64,000 nt of DNA, from positions 237,019 to 301,018 of the forward strand of contig CAVTTB010000005.1 of the NCBI GenBank assembly GCA_963737555.1, given 5' to 3'. Position 1 is the first letter of the stretch. Each line of letters starts with the position of its first letter. This document shows, one piece after another, positions 43,997-52,699 of the stretch. Under the pieces are notes generated by a model. That model was not told the origin of the DNA, did not search any database, and saw only the letters and a list, made by a program, of their open reading frames with translations. The stretch is from JAHJQQ01 sp963737555. GTDB lineage: Bacteria > Pseudomonadota > Gammaproteobacteria > Thiohalobacterales > Thiohalobacteraceae. A program made the position numbers and the translations under genes.

Positions 43997-44069
43997 GTGG
44001 GTGATGCCTCTGCGTATCAGTGTGTGCGAACCGACGCTCGCGGTTATCACCTGCGCGTCTAACCACGGT

Positions 44070-44570
44070 TCAGCGCAGGATAAAGCCGCTGTCCTGATCG
44101 AAATCGATCACCAGAATCTGATAAGGCCGCAGCTCGATCTCGGCGCTGTATTCGTAGACACCGCCAGCGTTATGGATATCGTCATTCAGGTAAAGCTTGA
44201 AGGTGTGGCGACCGGCCGGCAGGTAGGTCTTGGCGTAGACATAGGAAGTTCCATCACGGGAAAAGCCGCTCGGCTGGAGGGTGCGATCATAGCGCACCTC
44301 ACCGTCGACGGTGAACAGCACCACCACCGGCGAGCGCTCGCGGGCGCAGTCCAGCGGGTTGCGCATGTTCGGCGGCAGCTTGGCCAGTTCCGCGGCGGAG
44401 CGCTCGCGGCACTCCGCCTTGTGCTTGCCGGTATGCGCGAAACTGAGTGTGACCACGGCGCCATCCACCTCGATCGGCGAATAGGCAGGCGCCACGGAAA
44501 AGTAAGCTATCAGCGCCGCGAACAGCCCATAGGCAATAAGCTGTCCGAGATAACGAGACGGCCTAGCCAT
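44070..44570 (-). CDS. Hypothetical single-pass membrane protein in heme-copper cluster
   Basis: This protein has ~166 residues from ATG 44570, which overlaps the stop of the cytochrome b/ferredoxin gene by 8 bp. One N-terminal helix (YLGQLIAYGLFAALIAYFSV) precedes a periplasmic beta-rich domain with two Cys (HKAECRERSAAEL, NPLDCARERSPVVVLF) and GRHTFKLYLNDDIHNAGG. It is not recognised as a known subunit. Its place between the cytochrome b protein and the heme-copper subunit argues for a structural or maturation role in that complex. Confidence 0.65.
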   Translation of the reverse strand: MARPSRYLGQLIAYGLFAALIAYFSVAPAYSPIEVDGAVVTLSFAHTGKHKAECRERSAAELAKLPPNMRNPLDCARERSPVVVLFTVDGEVRYDRTLQPSGFSRDGTSYVYAKTYLPAGRHTFKLYLNDDIHNAGGVYEYSAEIELRPYQILVIDFDQDSGFILR

Positions 44571-46116
44571 GCGCCGCCGGCTCCCGCTGCGCGCTGTCGA
44601 TAGTGCGCAGCTGTTCGATGAAATCATTCAGCTCGCGCCGCACGCGCGCGGCATCACCGGCCGCGCCCCAGGCGATGTGTACGCGCTGCGCATCCACATT
44701 GCCGCGCAGATGGGGTTCGCGTAGACCGGCAACGCGCTCCTCGATCCAGGTATTACCCTGGCGGAAAAAACACTCGCCGCACTCGCAGCCGGTCAGGAAT
44801 ACCCCGTCCGCCCCCTCGCGGCGCAGGGCGTACTCGATGAAGGCCGGCGGCAAATTCCCCGTGCAGGGCAGGCTGATGGCCGCGATCTCGGCACCGGCGT
44901 AGGCAGTCACATCGATGGCATGGTCGCAACCGTATACCAGCACTTTGACCGGCGCCTGCAATGACCCGAGCGCCGTCCGACTCCGGGTGCGCATTTCACG
45001 AATCGGAAAGGTCGGCATGTCGATGCCCGATACCAGGTCTTCGAGGCTGCGGAAGGGTGTCGATGACGGGCAGGCCCCCGCGCAGATGCCGCAGGCCGTG
45101 CATAGATCGGGGTCCACCACGGCGATTGTCGGGTGGCGCGAGCCATCGGTGCGCGGCTGCATGGTCACGGCGCTGAACGGGCAGTCAGCGAAACAGCGTC
45201 CGCAGCCGTTGCAGTTACCCGGATTCACCAGCGCCACCGGTACGCGGCGCAACGGTGGCAACCACGGCAGCAGTGACAAAAGCAGGCTGAAGCCGACCAG
45301 CACGCCCCAGAACAGCAGCGGCGACCCGTCGTCGAGCAGCAGATATGGCAGCAGATAAAACCAGTCGAAGGCCAAGTCATGCGGCACATTAGCCAGGTCG
45401 GCCGGCGCATGGCTCAGCGCCGGCCGCAACAGCGACAGCACCAACAGCATCATCAGGCTGCCGACGGCGAGCCGCAGCGGCGGGTTGACCCGCGGCCGAC
45501 TCAGGCGCAACAGGTGAAACCAAATGCCGAACACCAGAAAGAACGGAATACCGATGAGGTGCAGAAATGTCAGCAATGTGAAAAACCGATCGCTCAAGCT
45601 GTCGGGCGTGAGGAAATTGCGCGCCATGGGATCGGTAAAGATGGGCAACGCATCGAGTAGTTCCGAGGTCGACAGCGCGATGTATTGTGCCAGCTGATCC
45701 CACACCAGCCAGTAGCCGGTGATGCCCAGCGGGAACACCATCCACAGCAACGGGATGCCAGTAAACCAGGAAAACCAGCGCGCGCCGCGGTAACGGCCGG
45801 AGGCAAACTCGCTGAGCATGTGCAGCGCCAGCGTTATGATCGCGGCGTCGGAAGCGTAGCGGTGCAAGCTACGCATGACCCCGCCCAGATACCATTGCTC
45901 GTGGGTCATGTATTCGACGGTCTGATAGGCGCCGAAGATGCTGGTCTCGAAAAAGATGAACACGTAGATGCCGCTGACCAGCACCACCCAGAAAAAGAAA
46001 ATGGTGAGCGCGCCGAGATGATGCAGGGGATTGTGCGTAGCGCCGAATACCCGCTGCAAACCGCTCTGTAGCGGAGCCAGCAGGATTCGAGGCAGGGCTT
46101 GTACGGTCTTCAACAT
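44563..46116 (-). CDS. Cytochrome b - 2[4Fe-4S] ferredoxin - MvhD-like fusion protein
   Basis: This ~517-residue protein has three parts. First is a cytochrome b/b6 N-terminal module with the paired heme His (MRSLHRYASDAAIITLALHM). Second are two ferredoxin motifs, CNGCGRCFADCPFSAV and CTACGICAGACPSSTP. Third is a hydrogenase-iron-sulfur-subunit-like domain (YGCDHAIDVTAYAGAEIAA, SLPCTGNLPPAFIEYALRR, TGCECGECFFRQGN). This is an electron-input module for membrane quinol or ferredoxin chains. An FNR box is ~100 bp upstream. It is adjacent to the GGGHVLQF heme-copper gene, so it is a likely redox partner. Confidence 0.8.
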   Translation of the reverse strand: MLKTVQALPRILLAPLQSGLQRVFGATHNPLHHLGALTIFFFWVVLVSGIYVFIFFETSIFGAYQTVEYMTHEQWYLGGVMRSLHRYASDAAIITLALHMLSEFASGRYRGARWFSWFTGIPLLWMVFPLGITGYWLVWDQLAQYIALSTSELLDALPIFTDPMARNFLTPDSLSDRFFTLLTFLHLIGIPFFLVFGIWFHLLRLSRPRVNPPLRLAVGSLMMLLVLSLLRPALSHAPADLANVPHDLAFDWFYLLPYLLLDDGSPLLFWGVLVGFSLLLSLLPWLPPLRRVPVALVNPGNCNGCGRCFADCPFSAVTMQPRTDGSRHPTIAVVDPDLCTACGICAGACPSSTPFRSLEDLVSGIDMPTFPIREMRTRSRTALGSLQAPVKVLVYGCDHAIDVTAYAGAEIAAISLPCTGNLPPAFIEYALRREGADGVFLTGCECGECFFRQGNTWIEERVAGLREPHLRGNVDAQRVHIAWGAAGDAARVRRELNDFIEQLRTIDSAQREPAAHG

Positions 46117-46217
46117 GAAACGCGGACCCCTCACCGCACAGACTAGGCGCGGCCGGTCAGCCTTCCATAAGCGACACCGCAGGGTCTCACGCTAACTGTG
46201 CCGGCAGGTCCTACGCA

Positions 46218-46231
46218 TTGATATGCATCAA
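46218..46231 (-). promoter_or_regulatory. Perfect FNR-type box upstream of the cytochrome b/ferredoxin gene
   Basis: TTGATATGCATCAA matches TTGAT-N4-ATCAA in all positions. It overlaps the stop codon of the SCO gene (46228) and lies ~102 bp from the cytochrome b gene start at 46116. Confidence 0.75.
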
Positions 46232-47055
46232 GCGCTGCGTGCGTGGCGTATTTCCCGCACCAAGAACCCTGAAATACCTGCGATGATGAGACCACCGATC
46301 GCCATGCCGATATAGAGCGAGTAGTCGAAACGGTATGCACCGGTGGCGGGATCATAGGTGACGCAGTACATGCGCACCCGACTGACAATCTGGGTAAGCG
46401 CGCCGTCTCCGGGGCGCGTGCCTAAGATAAGTTCCTTGAGCGGTTCGACCAACCAGGGCGCCTCGACGACTTCCCCGTAGACCTGGCGATAGACGCGGCC
46501 ATCAGCATCCAGTACGGTCGTCTGCAGGAGATGATCAAAACCTTTGGGCGAGCGTTGATAGGTGAAACCCAACTCGCGCGTCAACCCAGCCAGCGTTGCG
46601 GCATCACCGCTGAGAAAATACCAGCCGTCCTCACTTACGCCCTGCTCGACGGCGAATGCTGCCATCGCCGCCGGCGTGTCGACCGGCGTATCGAACCCGA
46701 TGGTCAACACCACGAAGCTGTCTTCGCCCAGCACAGCGCGCGCAGTACGGACCGTTCGCGCCAGCGCCCGCGTCGTCATGGAACAAATTTGGTAGCAGCT
46801 TGAGTAGACGAAGCTCAACAGGACTGGCCGACCGCGCAACTCGCTCAGCCGCAGTTCACGACCATCAACCGTGGTAAGACGGTAGTCGCCGAGGTCACGA
46901 CCGACCGCCTGCTGGCTGAGCGTATAAGCGGCCTTCCCGTCGAATACGGGTTCGGCCAAAGGGGGCTGGCTGGCCAGCAACTGGCCTGCGCCCAATGCCA
47001 GCAGCAACGCGGCGATCCTGGGCGACAAAAGCCACCGTAACGACCTTGGAGACAT
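46228..47055 (-). CDS. SCO1/SenC family copper chaperone-like protein
   Basis: From ATG 47055 (GGAG upstream) the protein has ~275 residues. A signal or anchor (WLLSPRIAALLLALGAGQLL) precedes a thioredoxin-fold domain with the copper motif CYQIC (FVYSSCYQICSMTTRALART) and the His ligand in FDHLLQTTVL. A C-terminal helix (YSLYIGMAIGGLIIAGISGF) is unusual for SCO proteins. It assists CuA assembly and serves the adjacent CuA-type oxidase/NOR unit. Confidence 0.85.
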   Translation of the reverse strand: MSPRSLRWLLSPRIAALLLALGAGQLLASQPPLAEPVFDGKAAYTLSQQAVGRDLGDYRLTTVDGRELRLSELRGRPVLLSFVYSSCYQICSMTTRALARTVRTARAVLGEDSFVVLTIGFDTPVDTPAAMAAFAVEQGVSEDGWYFLSGDAATLAGLTRELGFTYQRSPKGFDHLLQTTVLDADGRVYRQVYGEVVEAPWLVEPLKELILGTRPGDGALTQIVSRVRMYCVTYDPATGAYRFDYSLYIGMAIGGLIIAGISGFLVREIRHARSA

Positions 47056-47097
47056 GGATATCACTCCGGTCGATGCGCAGTCCGCTGTCCCACCCAC

Positions 47098-48018
47098 CTA
47101 TAGGGTGGACGCCAGCTGTACATCGAGCATCGCACCTGACAGCACCAGCGTGAGTTGCAGGAGCGATGCATGGAAACTCATCATTGCAGTGCTGCGGTCG
47201 AGATGGCGCAGCAGCCGCAGATTGGCCTGTATGAACAATGCACCGCCGATCAATGCGGCCGCCAGATACACAGCACCCATACCAAACCAGAAGGGCACGA
47301 TGGAGGCGGTTACCAGCATCAGGGTATTCACCAGCACCAGTTGTGCGGCGGCCCGATCCCCAACGACGACGGGGAGCATCGGCACGCGCGCGCGTTCATA
47401 GTCTTCATGCATCGCGATCGCGAAGCTCCAGAAATGGGACGGTGTCCACAGGAACAGCACCAAGGCGAACAGCAACGGTAGCAGTTGAGGCTCGGGCGTC
47501 ACGGCCGAGGCGCCGGCCATGATGGCAAAGCTGCCGGCCAGTCCACCGATGACAATGCTCAGGGGGGTGCGCCGCTTGAGCCACACGGTATATACGACAC
47601 CGTAAAAGAAGGCGCCAAGAAACACATAAATTGCAGCCGTAAGGTTCGTCGCCCACGCGGTCGCCGCCACCGACAACGCCAGCATGCCCGCCAGCACCAC
47701 CAGCCACACCCGGCCATGCGCGAACGTGCCGTTGACGAAGGGACGATTACGCGTACGGCGCATCACCGCATCGAGATCGCGCTCCATGTATTGGTTGAAG
47801 CCGCCGGCTGCTGCCGCAGAGATCAGCACGGCAAGACCCAGCACAGCGATCTGCCAACCCGCCAGCGCCGGACCGGGCGTGACCACGATTCCCGCCAGGG
47901 CGGTGAAGGCGATGGTCGACCCGATGCGCAGCTTGCAGACATTACCGAAGGCGCGGCACAGGGCATAGATCCCGGGACGGGACATATGACGTGACAGAAC
48001 GGACTCCGTTGCACCCAT
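47098..48018 (-). CDS. ctaB: Protoheme IX farnesyltransferase (CtaB/CyoE)
   Basis: This UbiA-family heme O synthase has ~306 residues. The metal-diphosphate motif NQYMERDLDAVMRRTRNRP and the second motif HFWSFAIAMHEDYERARVPM are present, with about nine helices. ATG 48018 is preferred over a longer frame that begins inside the upstream gap. It supplies heme O for heme A; a CtaA homologue at 51380 completes the path. Placement in the CuA-type operon suggests that this enzyme uses heme A or O. Confidence 0.92.
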   Translation of the reverse strand: MGATESVLSRHMSRPGIYALCRAFGNVCKLRIGSTIAFTALAGIVVTPGPALAGWQIAVLGLAVLISAAAAGGFNQYMERDLDAVMRRTRNRPFVNGTFAHGRVWLVVLAGMLALSVAATAWATNLTAAIYVFLGAFFYGVVYTVWLKRRTPLSIVIGGLAGSFAIMAGASAVTPEPQLLPLLFALVLFLWTPSHFWSFAIAMHEDYERARVPMLPVVVGDRAAAQLVLVNTLMLVTASIVPFWFGMGAVYLAAALIGGALFIQANLRLLRHLDRSTAMMSFHASLLQLTLVLSGAMLDVQLASTL

Positions 48019-48077
48019 GACGATGACCCTCTCAGAGAATCGACTGCAACGGTTGGCGCTACCACACCCCACGCCGC

Positions 48078-49781
48078 TCAGCTGAGCGGCCAGACCGATG
48101 CCAAGTATTTCCAGTTGATTGCGTAATACACCACAAAGATGGTCAGGAACAGCAAGGCCAGAACCAAGGTTCCGGGCGCCTCGAAGCCCGCCACACCGAT
48201 ACTGCCACCATGCTCCTCCAGCGGGGTGGCGCGCACGGCCACGCTGCGTTCACCGCTGTAGCCGGGCACGTCGATCTTCTTGCCGAACAGGATCGAGCCG
48301 ACAGTGATCAGGACGTAGGCTGCGCCGCCGATGATGGCGATGACGCCGCTGATGCCGACCAGACCCATCAGCAGATAGGCGCTGCCGGGGTATTCATAGC
48401 CCAGCGCCGAACCGGTGAAGGCCATGTCCCAGTGGCGCCGGGATACGCCCAGCGTACCGGCACCCATCATCACCAGGGCAAACACCGCCATGCCCAGCCC
48501 GAACATGTAGGGCTGCCACTTCGCCAACCCCTTCCAGATCAGCTCGCGCCGGAACAGCGTGGGGATAAGGAAATAGGTCAGCGCCATGAACGCCAGCGTT
48601 GTGCCGACCACCACGGTCGCGTGGAAGTGACCCGGCACATAGATGGTGTTGTGGATGATGATGTTGATCTGCTCGGTGCCCATGACCACGCCCGAGATAC
48701 CACCGATGAAACCGAACCCGATCAGCGATATGAACATCCCCGAGAATACCGGATTGCCCCAGGGCGCCTTGCGGATCCATTCGAACAGACCTTTGTTGAG
48801 ACCCTTGCGGCGCTGCGCGACTTCGATGGCGCCGGGCACGGTCAGGCCGTGAATCATACTGGCCAATACCGCCAGGTACATCGCATAGCTGGTGTTGAAT
48901 ATCTTCCACTCAGAGCTGATACCCGGATCCACCAGCAAATGATGCGCTGAGGCGAACTGCAGGAACAGGATGTATAACAGGAAGGCGCCACGGCTGACAC
49001 GCTCCGACAGCGGCGTCGCGCCGAAGACGATAGCGGCGATGGCATACCACACGGCCACATGCGCGGCGACGTTGATCTGTTGCGAGGAATGGCCCAGGGC
49101 CCACCAGATTAGCCGGTACATCAGCGGATCGATGTGACTGATGTAACCGATCGACCAGAGCCAGGTCGGTATCAGGATGATCGCCCCCGAGGCAATGGTG
49201 AATACCGCAATGATCGCCGCGGTGATTGCGCCGAAGGTGACCAGAGGTACCGAACCCTCATAGGTCCGTTCGGATTTGGCGACCACCAACGTACCCAGGA
49301 ACACGAAGACCCCCAGCAACGCGCCGACTGCGAACAGGATCAACCCGAGATAAAAGTTCGGGTTGGCCGGCATCGGCACATAAGAGGTCATCATGACGCT
49401 GGCATCGCCCTTGAGGATCGCCAGATTGGTGGTCACCGAGCCGATGATCATCAGCGCGAAACCCAGCCAAGCGATACGCGGCGTCGCCAGCCGACATCGC
49501 AACAGCGTCGACGAACAGAAATACAGCACGGCGATCTCGAAGAAAATGACCCAGAAGATCAGCATGTCGACGCCGTGTGCGGTCAGTGCCTGGTAGAACT
49601 CCACTGCTGGCAGCAGGTGAACCGCCGGCCAGCGGGTCAGCGTGACCAGCAGCGCGAGAATGCCGCCGATAAGCAGAAACACCACGCCGGCGACAGCATT
49701 GGCCTTCATCAGAAGCTCGGCGGATTTGTGATATTGCAGGCCCGTGCTGGGACAGGTCCTATACAGTGCGTTGGTTGTCAT
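48078..49781 (-). CDS. CuA-linked heme-copper subunit I with Tyr-to-Gln replacement (E-type NO reductase-like)
   Basis: This protein has ~568 residues and about fourteen helices. The heme and copper ligands are in place: QALTAHGVDMLIFWVIFFEI, WALGHSSQQINVAAHVAVWY (first CuB His), QFASAHHLLVDPG (CuB His-His) and YVPGHFHATVVVGTTLAFMA (heme His pair). The residue four after the first CuB His is Gln (GHSSQQ), where oxygen reductases have the cross-linked Tyr (GHPEVY) and cNOR has Glu. This points to a non-oxygen reductase, as reported for the E-family/eNOR group; that part is inference. A CuA subunit II, a small subunit, CtaB and SCO are adjacent. Start ATG 49781 has GGGGAG. Confidence 0.8.
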   Translation of the reverse strand: MTTNALYRTCPSTGLQYHKSAELLMKANAVAGVVFLLIGGILALLVTLTRWPAVHLLPAVEFYQALTAHGVDMLIFWVIFFEIAVLYFCSSTLLRCRLATPRIAWLGFALMIIGSVTTNLAILKGDASVMMTSYVPMPANPNFYLGLILFAVGALLGVFVFLGTLVVAKSERTYEGSVPLVTFGAITAAIIAVFTIASGAIILIPTWLWSIGYISHIDPLMYRLIWWALGHSSQQINVAAHVAVWYAIAAIVFGATPLSERVSRGAFLLYILFLQFASAHHLLVDPGISSEWKIFNTSYAMYLAVLASMIHGLTVPGAIEVAQRRKGLNKGLFEWIRKAPWGNPVFSGMFISLIGFGFIGGISGVVMGTEQINIIIHNTIYVPGHFHATVVVGTTLAFMALTYFLIPTLFRRELIWKGLAKWQPYMFGLGMAVFALVMMGAGTLGVSRRHWDMAFTGSALGYEYPGSAYLLMGLVGISGVIAIIGGAAYVLITVGSILFGKKIDVPGYSGERSVAVRATPLEEHGGSIGVAGFEAPGTLVLALLFLTIFVVYYAINWKYLASVWPLS

Positions 49782-49791
49782 CGTCTCCCCC

Positions 49792-50334
49792 TCAGTCAAC
49801 GACGTGGATCTTGCCGAGCATCGTGTGGTGACCGATGCCGCAAAATTCGTTGCAGACGATTGTGAACTCGCCCGTTGTATCCGGTGTCACGGTGATGACC
49901 ATCTCATAGCCCGGGATGATCTGCATGTTCACGTTGATGGGCTGCAGCGAGAAGCCGTGCTGCCAGTCCATGGAGGAGAGGTGCAGACGATAGGATTTAC
50001 CGCGCTCAAGCTCGAGCAATGGCCACCATTCCCATAACCGCGCGATCAGATAGACATCAGAGTCCGCCGGCGGATGCACGACCGGGATGGCGCGATCGGT
50101 CTCGGTGCGCACGGTGTACTGATCGACCATCGCCTGGGTCTTGGCCGCAAAACGCTCTGGCGTGGTGCGGTAGGCCTCGTTGGAAATGTTCTGTTTGCCC
50201 ATCACATGCCAGAACGGCATCATCGCAAACATGAACAGGCACCAGATCAGTGCCAGCACGATCCAGGTCCCTTCGACGCGATCGAGCGGTTGCTTCCACC
50301 ATAATCGTTGGGCCGGTGGCTGGAGTGCACTCAT
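49792..50334 (-). CDS. CuA-type subunit II of heme-copper complex
   Basis: This 180-residue protein has one N-terminal helix (EGTWIVLALIWCLFMFAMMP) and a cupredoxin domain with all CuA ligands: His in SSMDWQHGFSLQP, and CNEFCGIGHHTM giving C-x3-C-x3-H-x2-M. It passes electrons from cytochrome c or cupredoxin to subunit I, 10 bp downstream. The short, single-helix form differs from canonical two-helix CoxB. Confidence 0.9.
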   Translation of the reverse strand: MSALQPPAQRLWWKQPLDRVEGTWIVLALIWCLFMFAMMPFWHVMGKQNISNEAYRTTPERFAAKTQAMVDQYTVRTETDRAIPVVHPPADSDVYLIARLWEWWPLLELERGKSYRLHLSSMDWQHGFSLQPINVNMQIIPGYEMVITVTPDTTGEFTIVCNEFCGIGHHTMLGKIHVVD

Positions 50335-50398
50335 GTCGTCTTCCCCTTTGGCGGTATGCCGTTCGCTTGTTATTTGTTACTTGGAACAATCAATACAG

Positions 50399-50554
50399 TT
50401 ACGGTGCGATAGGTATGGTCACGATCTCCATCACGCCCCATAGGATGTAAAACACAGTCGGCATGACCACCCCGAGGAACAACAGCAAGAATGGGTTGTC
50501 GAGTACCTTCTGCATGACCGGGATATCAGCCTCATCGTTGGCTTGTTCTGTCAT
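50399..50554 (-). CDS. Small membrane subunit of the CuA-type complex
   Basis: This 51-residue protein starts at ATG 50554 with GGAGGG upstream and has a single helix (FLLLFLGVVMPTVFYILWGV) preceded by an acidic N-terminus. The PFLLLF...MPTVFYILWG pattern is typical of tiny accessory subunits of cytochrome oxidases. It is the first gene of the operon, 82 bp below an FNR box. Confidence 0.7.
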   Translation of the reverse strand: MTEQANDEADIPVMQKVLDNPFLLLFLGVVMPTVFYILWGVMEIVTIPIAP

Positions 50555-50635
50555 GGCGCATGGCCCTCCAAAATGTCGACTACAACAGTGGGAATTACGT
50601 GGGCGCATAATAGAAACAGACAACGACAAAGTGAC

Positions 50636-50649
50636 TTGATCTGAGTCAA
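50636..50649 (-). promoter_or_regulatory. FNR-type box upstream of the CuA-type operon
   Basis: TTGATCTGAGTCAA matches TTGAT-N4-(A/G)TCAA in all positions. It lies 82 bp from the start of the 51-residue subunit gene and would drive the unit of subunits III-like, II and I, ctaB and SCO. Confidence 0.8.
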
Positions 50650-50741
50650 GGCGCAAAAGCCGACCGCCCATCAGGATGACATATGGCAATTTATAAGCTA
50701 TTCAGTGAGTTCTAATATTCAAGCCTGGGGGGTGTTCGTAC

Positions 50742-51374
50742 ATGTTCCCGTTGTATCAACGACTGTTGCCGTTGGCGGCGCTAGTACTGTCCGGCTGCGG
50801 ATCGCCGCAACCACCCGCGGTCCGTTTTGACTTCGAGCAACTCGATCAGGCTGGCGCCTTGTATAACGGCACGGGCGATTTCACGCACGCACCCTGGAGC
50901 TGTGTACGTGATCGCACCACTGGGTTGATCTGGGAAGTGAAGACGGCCACGCCGGGCCTGCGCAACGCAATGCACACCTACACCTGGTATGCGCCGGACA
51001 ACGAGCATGATAGCGCGCACGATTATCGCGGCACGCCGAACGGTGGCCAGTGCACCGAATCCGGCTGCGACATTGCAGCCTATGTGCAAGCCGTCAATGC
51101 CCAAGGCCTGTGTGGCTTCAATGATTGGCGCTTGCCGAGCAAAGACGAATTCTCGACCATCAGCGATCGTCGTCCACCACTCAAGCGCCCAACCATCGAC
51201 ATCGCCTATTTTCCGGAAACGCAAATCGGCGAGTACTGGACAGCAAACGACTACTCCTTTAAGCACGACGCTGCCTGGGCTTGGAACTTCGAGTTTTCGC
51301 ACGATCGCGTCGACTGGAAGAAGGTGCCGAAACACGTGCGCTTGGTGCGCGGCACATTGCCGCCACCGCCTTGA
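50742..51374 (+). CDS. DUF1566-containing lipoprotein
   Basis: This 210-residue lipoprotein has the lipobox LVLSGC (LPLAALVLSGCGSPQPP) and a DUF1566 domain (RDRTTGLIWEVKTATPGLRN, GFNDWRLPSKDEFSTISDRR, YWTANDYSFKHDAAWAWNFE). Two conserved Cys pairs are present (WSCVRD, GQCTESGCD, GLCGFNDW). DUF1566 proteins are surface proteins related to FimH/FGE-like lectin folds; function is unknown. It is transcribed divergently from the CuA-type operon and precedes ctaA by 6 bp. Confidence 0.8.
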   Translation: MFPLYQRLLPLAALVLSGCGSPQPPAVRFDFEQLDQAGALYNGTGDFTHAPWSCVRDRTTGLIWEVKTATPGLRNAMHTYTWYAPDNEHDSAHDYRGTPNGGQCTESGCDIAAYVQAVNAQGLCGFNDWRLPSKDEFSTISDRRPPLKRPTIDIAYFPETQIGEYWTANDYSFKHDAAWAWNFEFSHDRVDWKKVPKHVRLVRGTLPPPP

Positions 51375-51379
51375 GGCGC

Positions 51380-52240
51380 ATGCGTCGACTTGCGACTATC
51401 GCGTTCGCCCTGGTTGTCCTGCTGACCGCCGTCAGCGCCTTCATCCGTTTATCGCAGGCCGGACTCGGCTGCTCACCGTGGCCAGCCTGTTACGCCATGT
51501 TGGGCGATGTCCCGCAGACTTTTCCCACCGCCTCACTACTGCATCGTTTGAGCGCCACGACGCTTGGAGTACTGGTACTGCTAATCAATATCAGTGCTTG
51601 GCGGCGCGGCAAACAACGCACGCTGGCGGCGGCGATCCTGGTGATCACGCTCCTGCTCGCGGCGCTCGGTGTGCGTTCCGGCGGGCTGCTGCTACCGGCC
51701 GTGGTGTTGGGTAATTTTTCTGGCGGGTTACTTCTGACGGTCATGCTCGGGGTATTGCTCCTCAGTCGCAACGATTTCGGCGCGCTGCCGCGTCCGACAC
51801 CGGCGCTGGCCTTGGCGACGCTGATCGGCATCGCCGCCATCGCGACCGGCATCGCCAGCAGCGCCTTCTATGGCAATGCCGGATGTTCGGCATGGTGTGA
51901 GTGCGGTGTATCGCAGCCGCTACAGCAACTCGCCCCGTTCGCGCCGCTCGGATTGGACGTTACCGGCCATGTGCTAACGACGAGCGCGGCGACCACGCTG
52001 CAGTGGCTCCATCGTCTGGCCGGATTAGCGGGATTGATCGCGTTCGTGGGATGGGTCTTTGCGGCGCGTCGCACCGCGCACCTTCGCTTGGCACTGTCGG
52101 GCCTTTGCGTTGTGCTGGTCACGACGGTGGTGGGCCTGCTAGGCGGTATCCAGGGTGTGCCGATCAGCCTGGCCGTGTTCCACAGTCTCTCGGGGGCCTT
52201 CATCCTGCTGATACTGTTCCGAGGCTGGCAGCGCGGATAA
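51380..52240 (+). CDS. ctaA: COX15/CtaA family heme A synthase
   Basis: This protein has ~286 residues and about eight helices. The N-terminal motif RLSQAGLGCSPWPACYAMLG fits the CtaA start. Heme-His candidates are LHRLSATTLGV and WLHRLAGLAGLIAFVG in the first and third parts, with FHSLSGAFILL near the end. ATG 51380 lies 6 bp after the DUF1566 stop; a longer frame is antiparallel noise. With CtaB it makes heme A, possibly for the CuA-type complex; the link is inference. Confidence 0.85.
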   Translation: MRRLATIAFALVVLLTAVSAFIRLSQAGLGCSPWPACYAMLGDVPQTFPTASLLHRLSATTLGVLVLLINISAWRRGKQRTLAAAILVITLLLAALGVRSGGLLLPAVVLGNFSGGLLLTVMLGVLLLSRNDFGALPRPTPALALATLIGIAAIATGIASSAFYGNAGCSAWCECGVSQPLQQLAPFAPLGLDVTGHVLTTSAATTLQWLHRLAGLAGLIAFVGWVFAARRTAHLRLALSGLCVVLVTTVVGLLGGIQGVPISLAVFHSLSGAFILLILFRGWQRG

Positions 52241-52250
52241 TCTGCCGATC

Positions 52251-52667
52251 TCAGTCGTCGGCCGCAAGTATGCAGGGCCTGCCGAGCAACGGATAGCGGT
52301 AGTGCTTGCCGGCCATGGCCTTGGCCAACCCGACCACGCCGAGTATCACCAGCGTGGTGTGACAGGTGGAGAAATACAATATCAGCACCACCCAGGTAGA
52401 GGGTGAGTCGTAGCCGCCGAGCAGCAGAATCAGCGCATTGACCACCAACAGCAGCAACGCGCCCCACAGGCTTGCCCGCATGGTTTGGGCGAGGTGGCAG
52501 CGAGCCAGCGACGGTGCCTTGTGACGGAAGCGGAGATACAGAACCAGCAGGCCCAAGAAACCGAAGAACGGGAGCAGCAGTAAATTGACCAGATACAAGG
52601 CCTCGGCGGCAATGGCCGTGTCCTGTCCGGGGAGATCGTCATTCTCTGAATCGTCAACCACAGCCAT
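52251..52667 (-). CDS. Membrane protein with conserved KAMAGKHYRYPLLG tail
   Basis: This protein has ~138 residues from ATG 52667 (AAGGAGA upstream). Four hydrophobic segments (ALYLVNLLLLPFFGFLGLLV, SLWGALLLLVVNALILLLGG, STWVVLILYFSTCHTTLVIL) and the closing GLAKAMAGKHYRYPLLG are visible. The family is unidentified; the tail is shared with the short protein at 39330. It is the last gene of the norE/norF-like minus-strand group. Confidence 0.6.
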   Translation of the reverse strand: MAVVDDSENDDLPGQDTAIAAEALYLVNLLLLPFFGFLGLLVLYLRFRHKAPSLARCHLAQTMRASLWGALLLLVVNALILLLGGYDSPSTWVVLILYFSTCHTTLVILGVVGLAKAMAGKHYRYPLLGRPCILAADD

Positions 52668-52699
52668 CCTGTCTCCTTGGTCGAGCTGACGCGCCGTGT

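Noticed and set aside
48078..49781. Nitric oxide dismutase
   Set aside because: Known Nod proteins are qNOR-like; this protein is linked to a CuA subunit II, has a different His-region motif (GHSSQQ) and lacks a fused quinol-type N-terminal domain.
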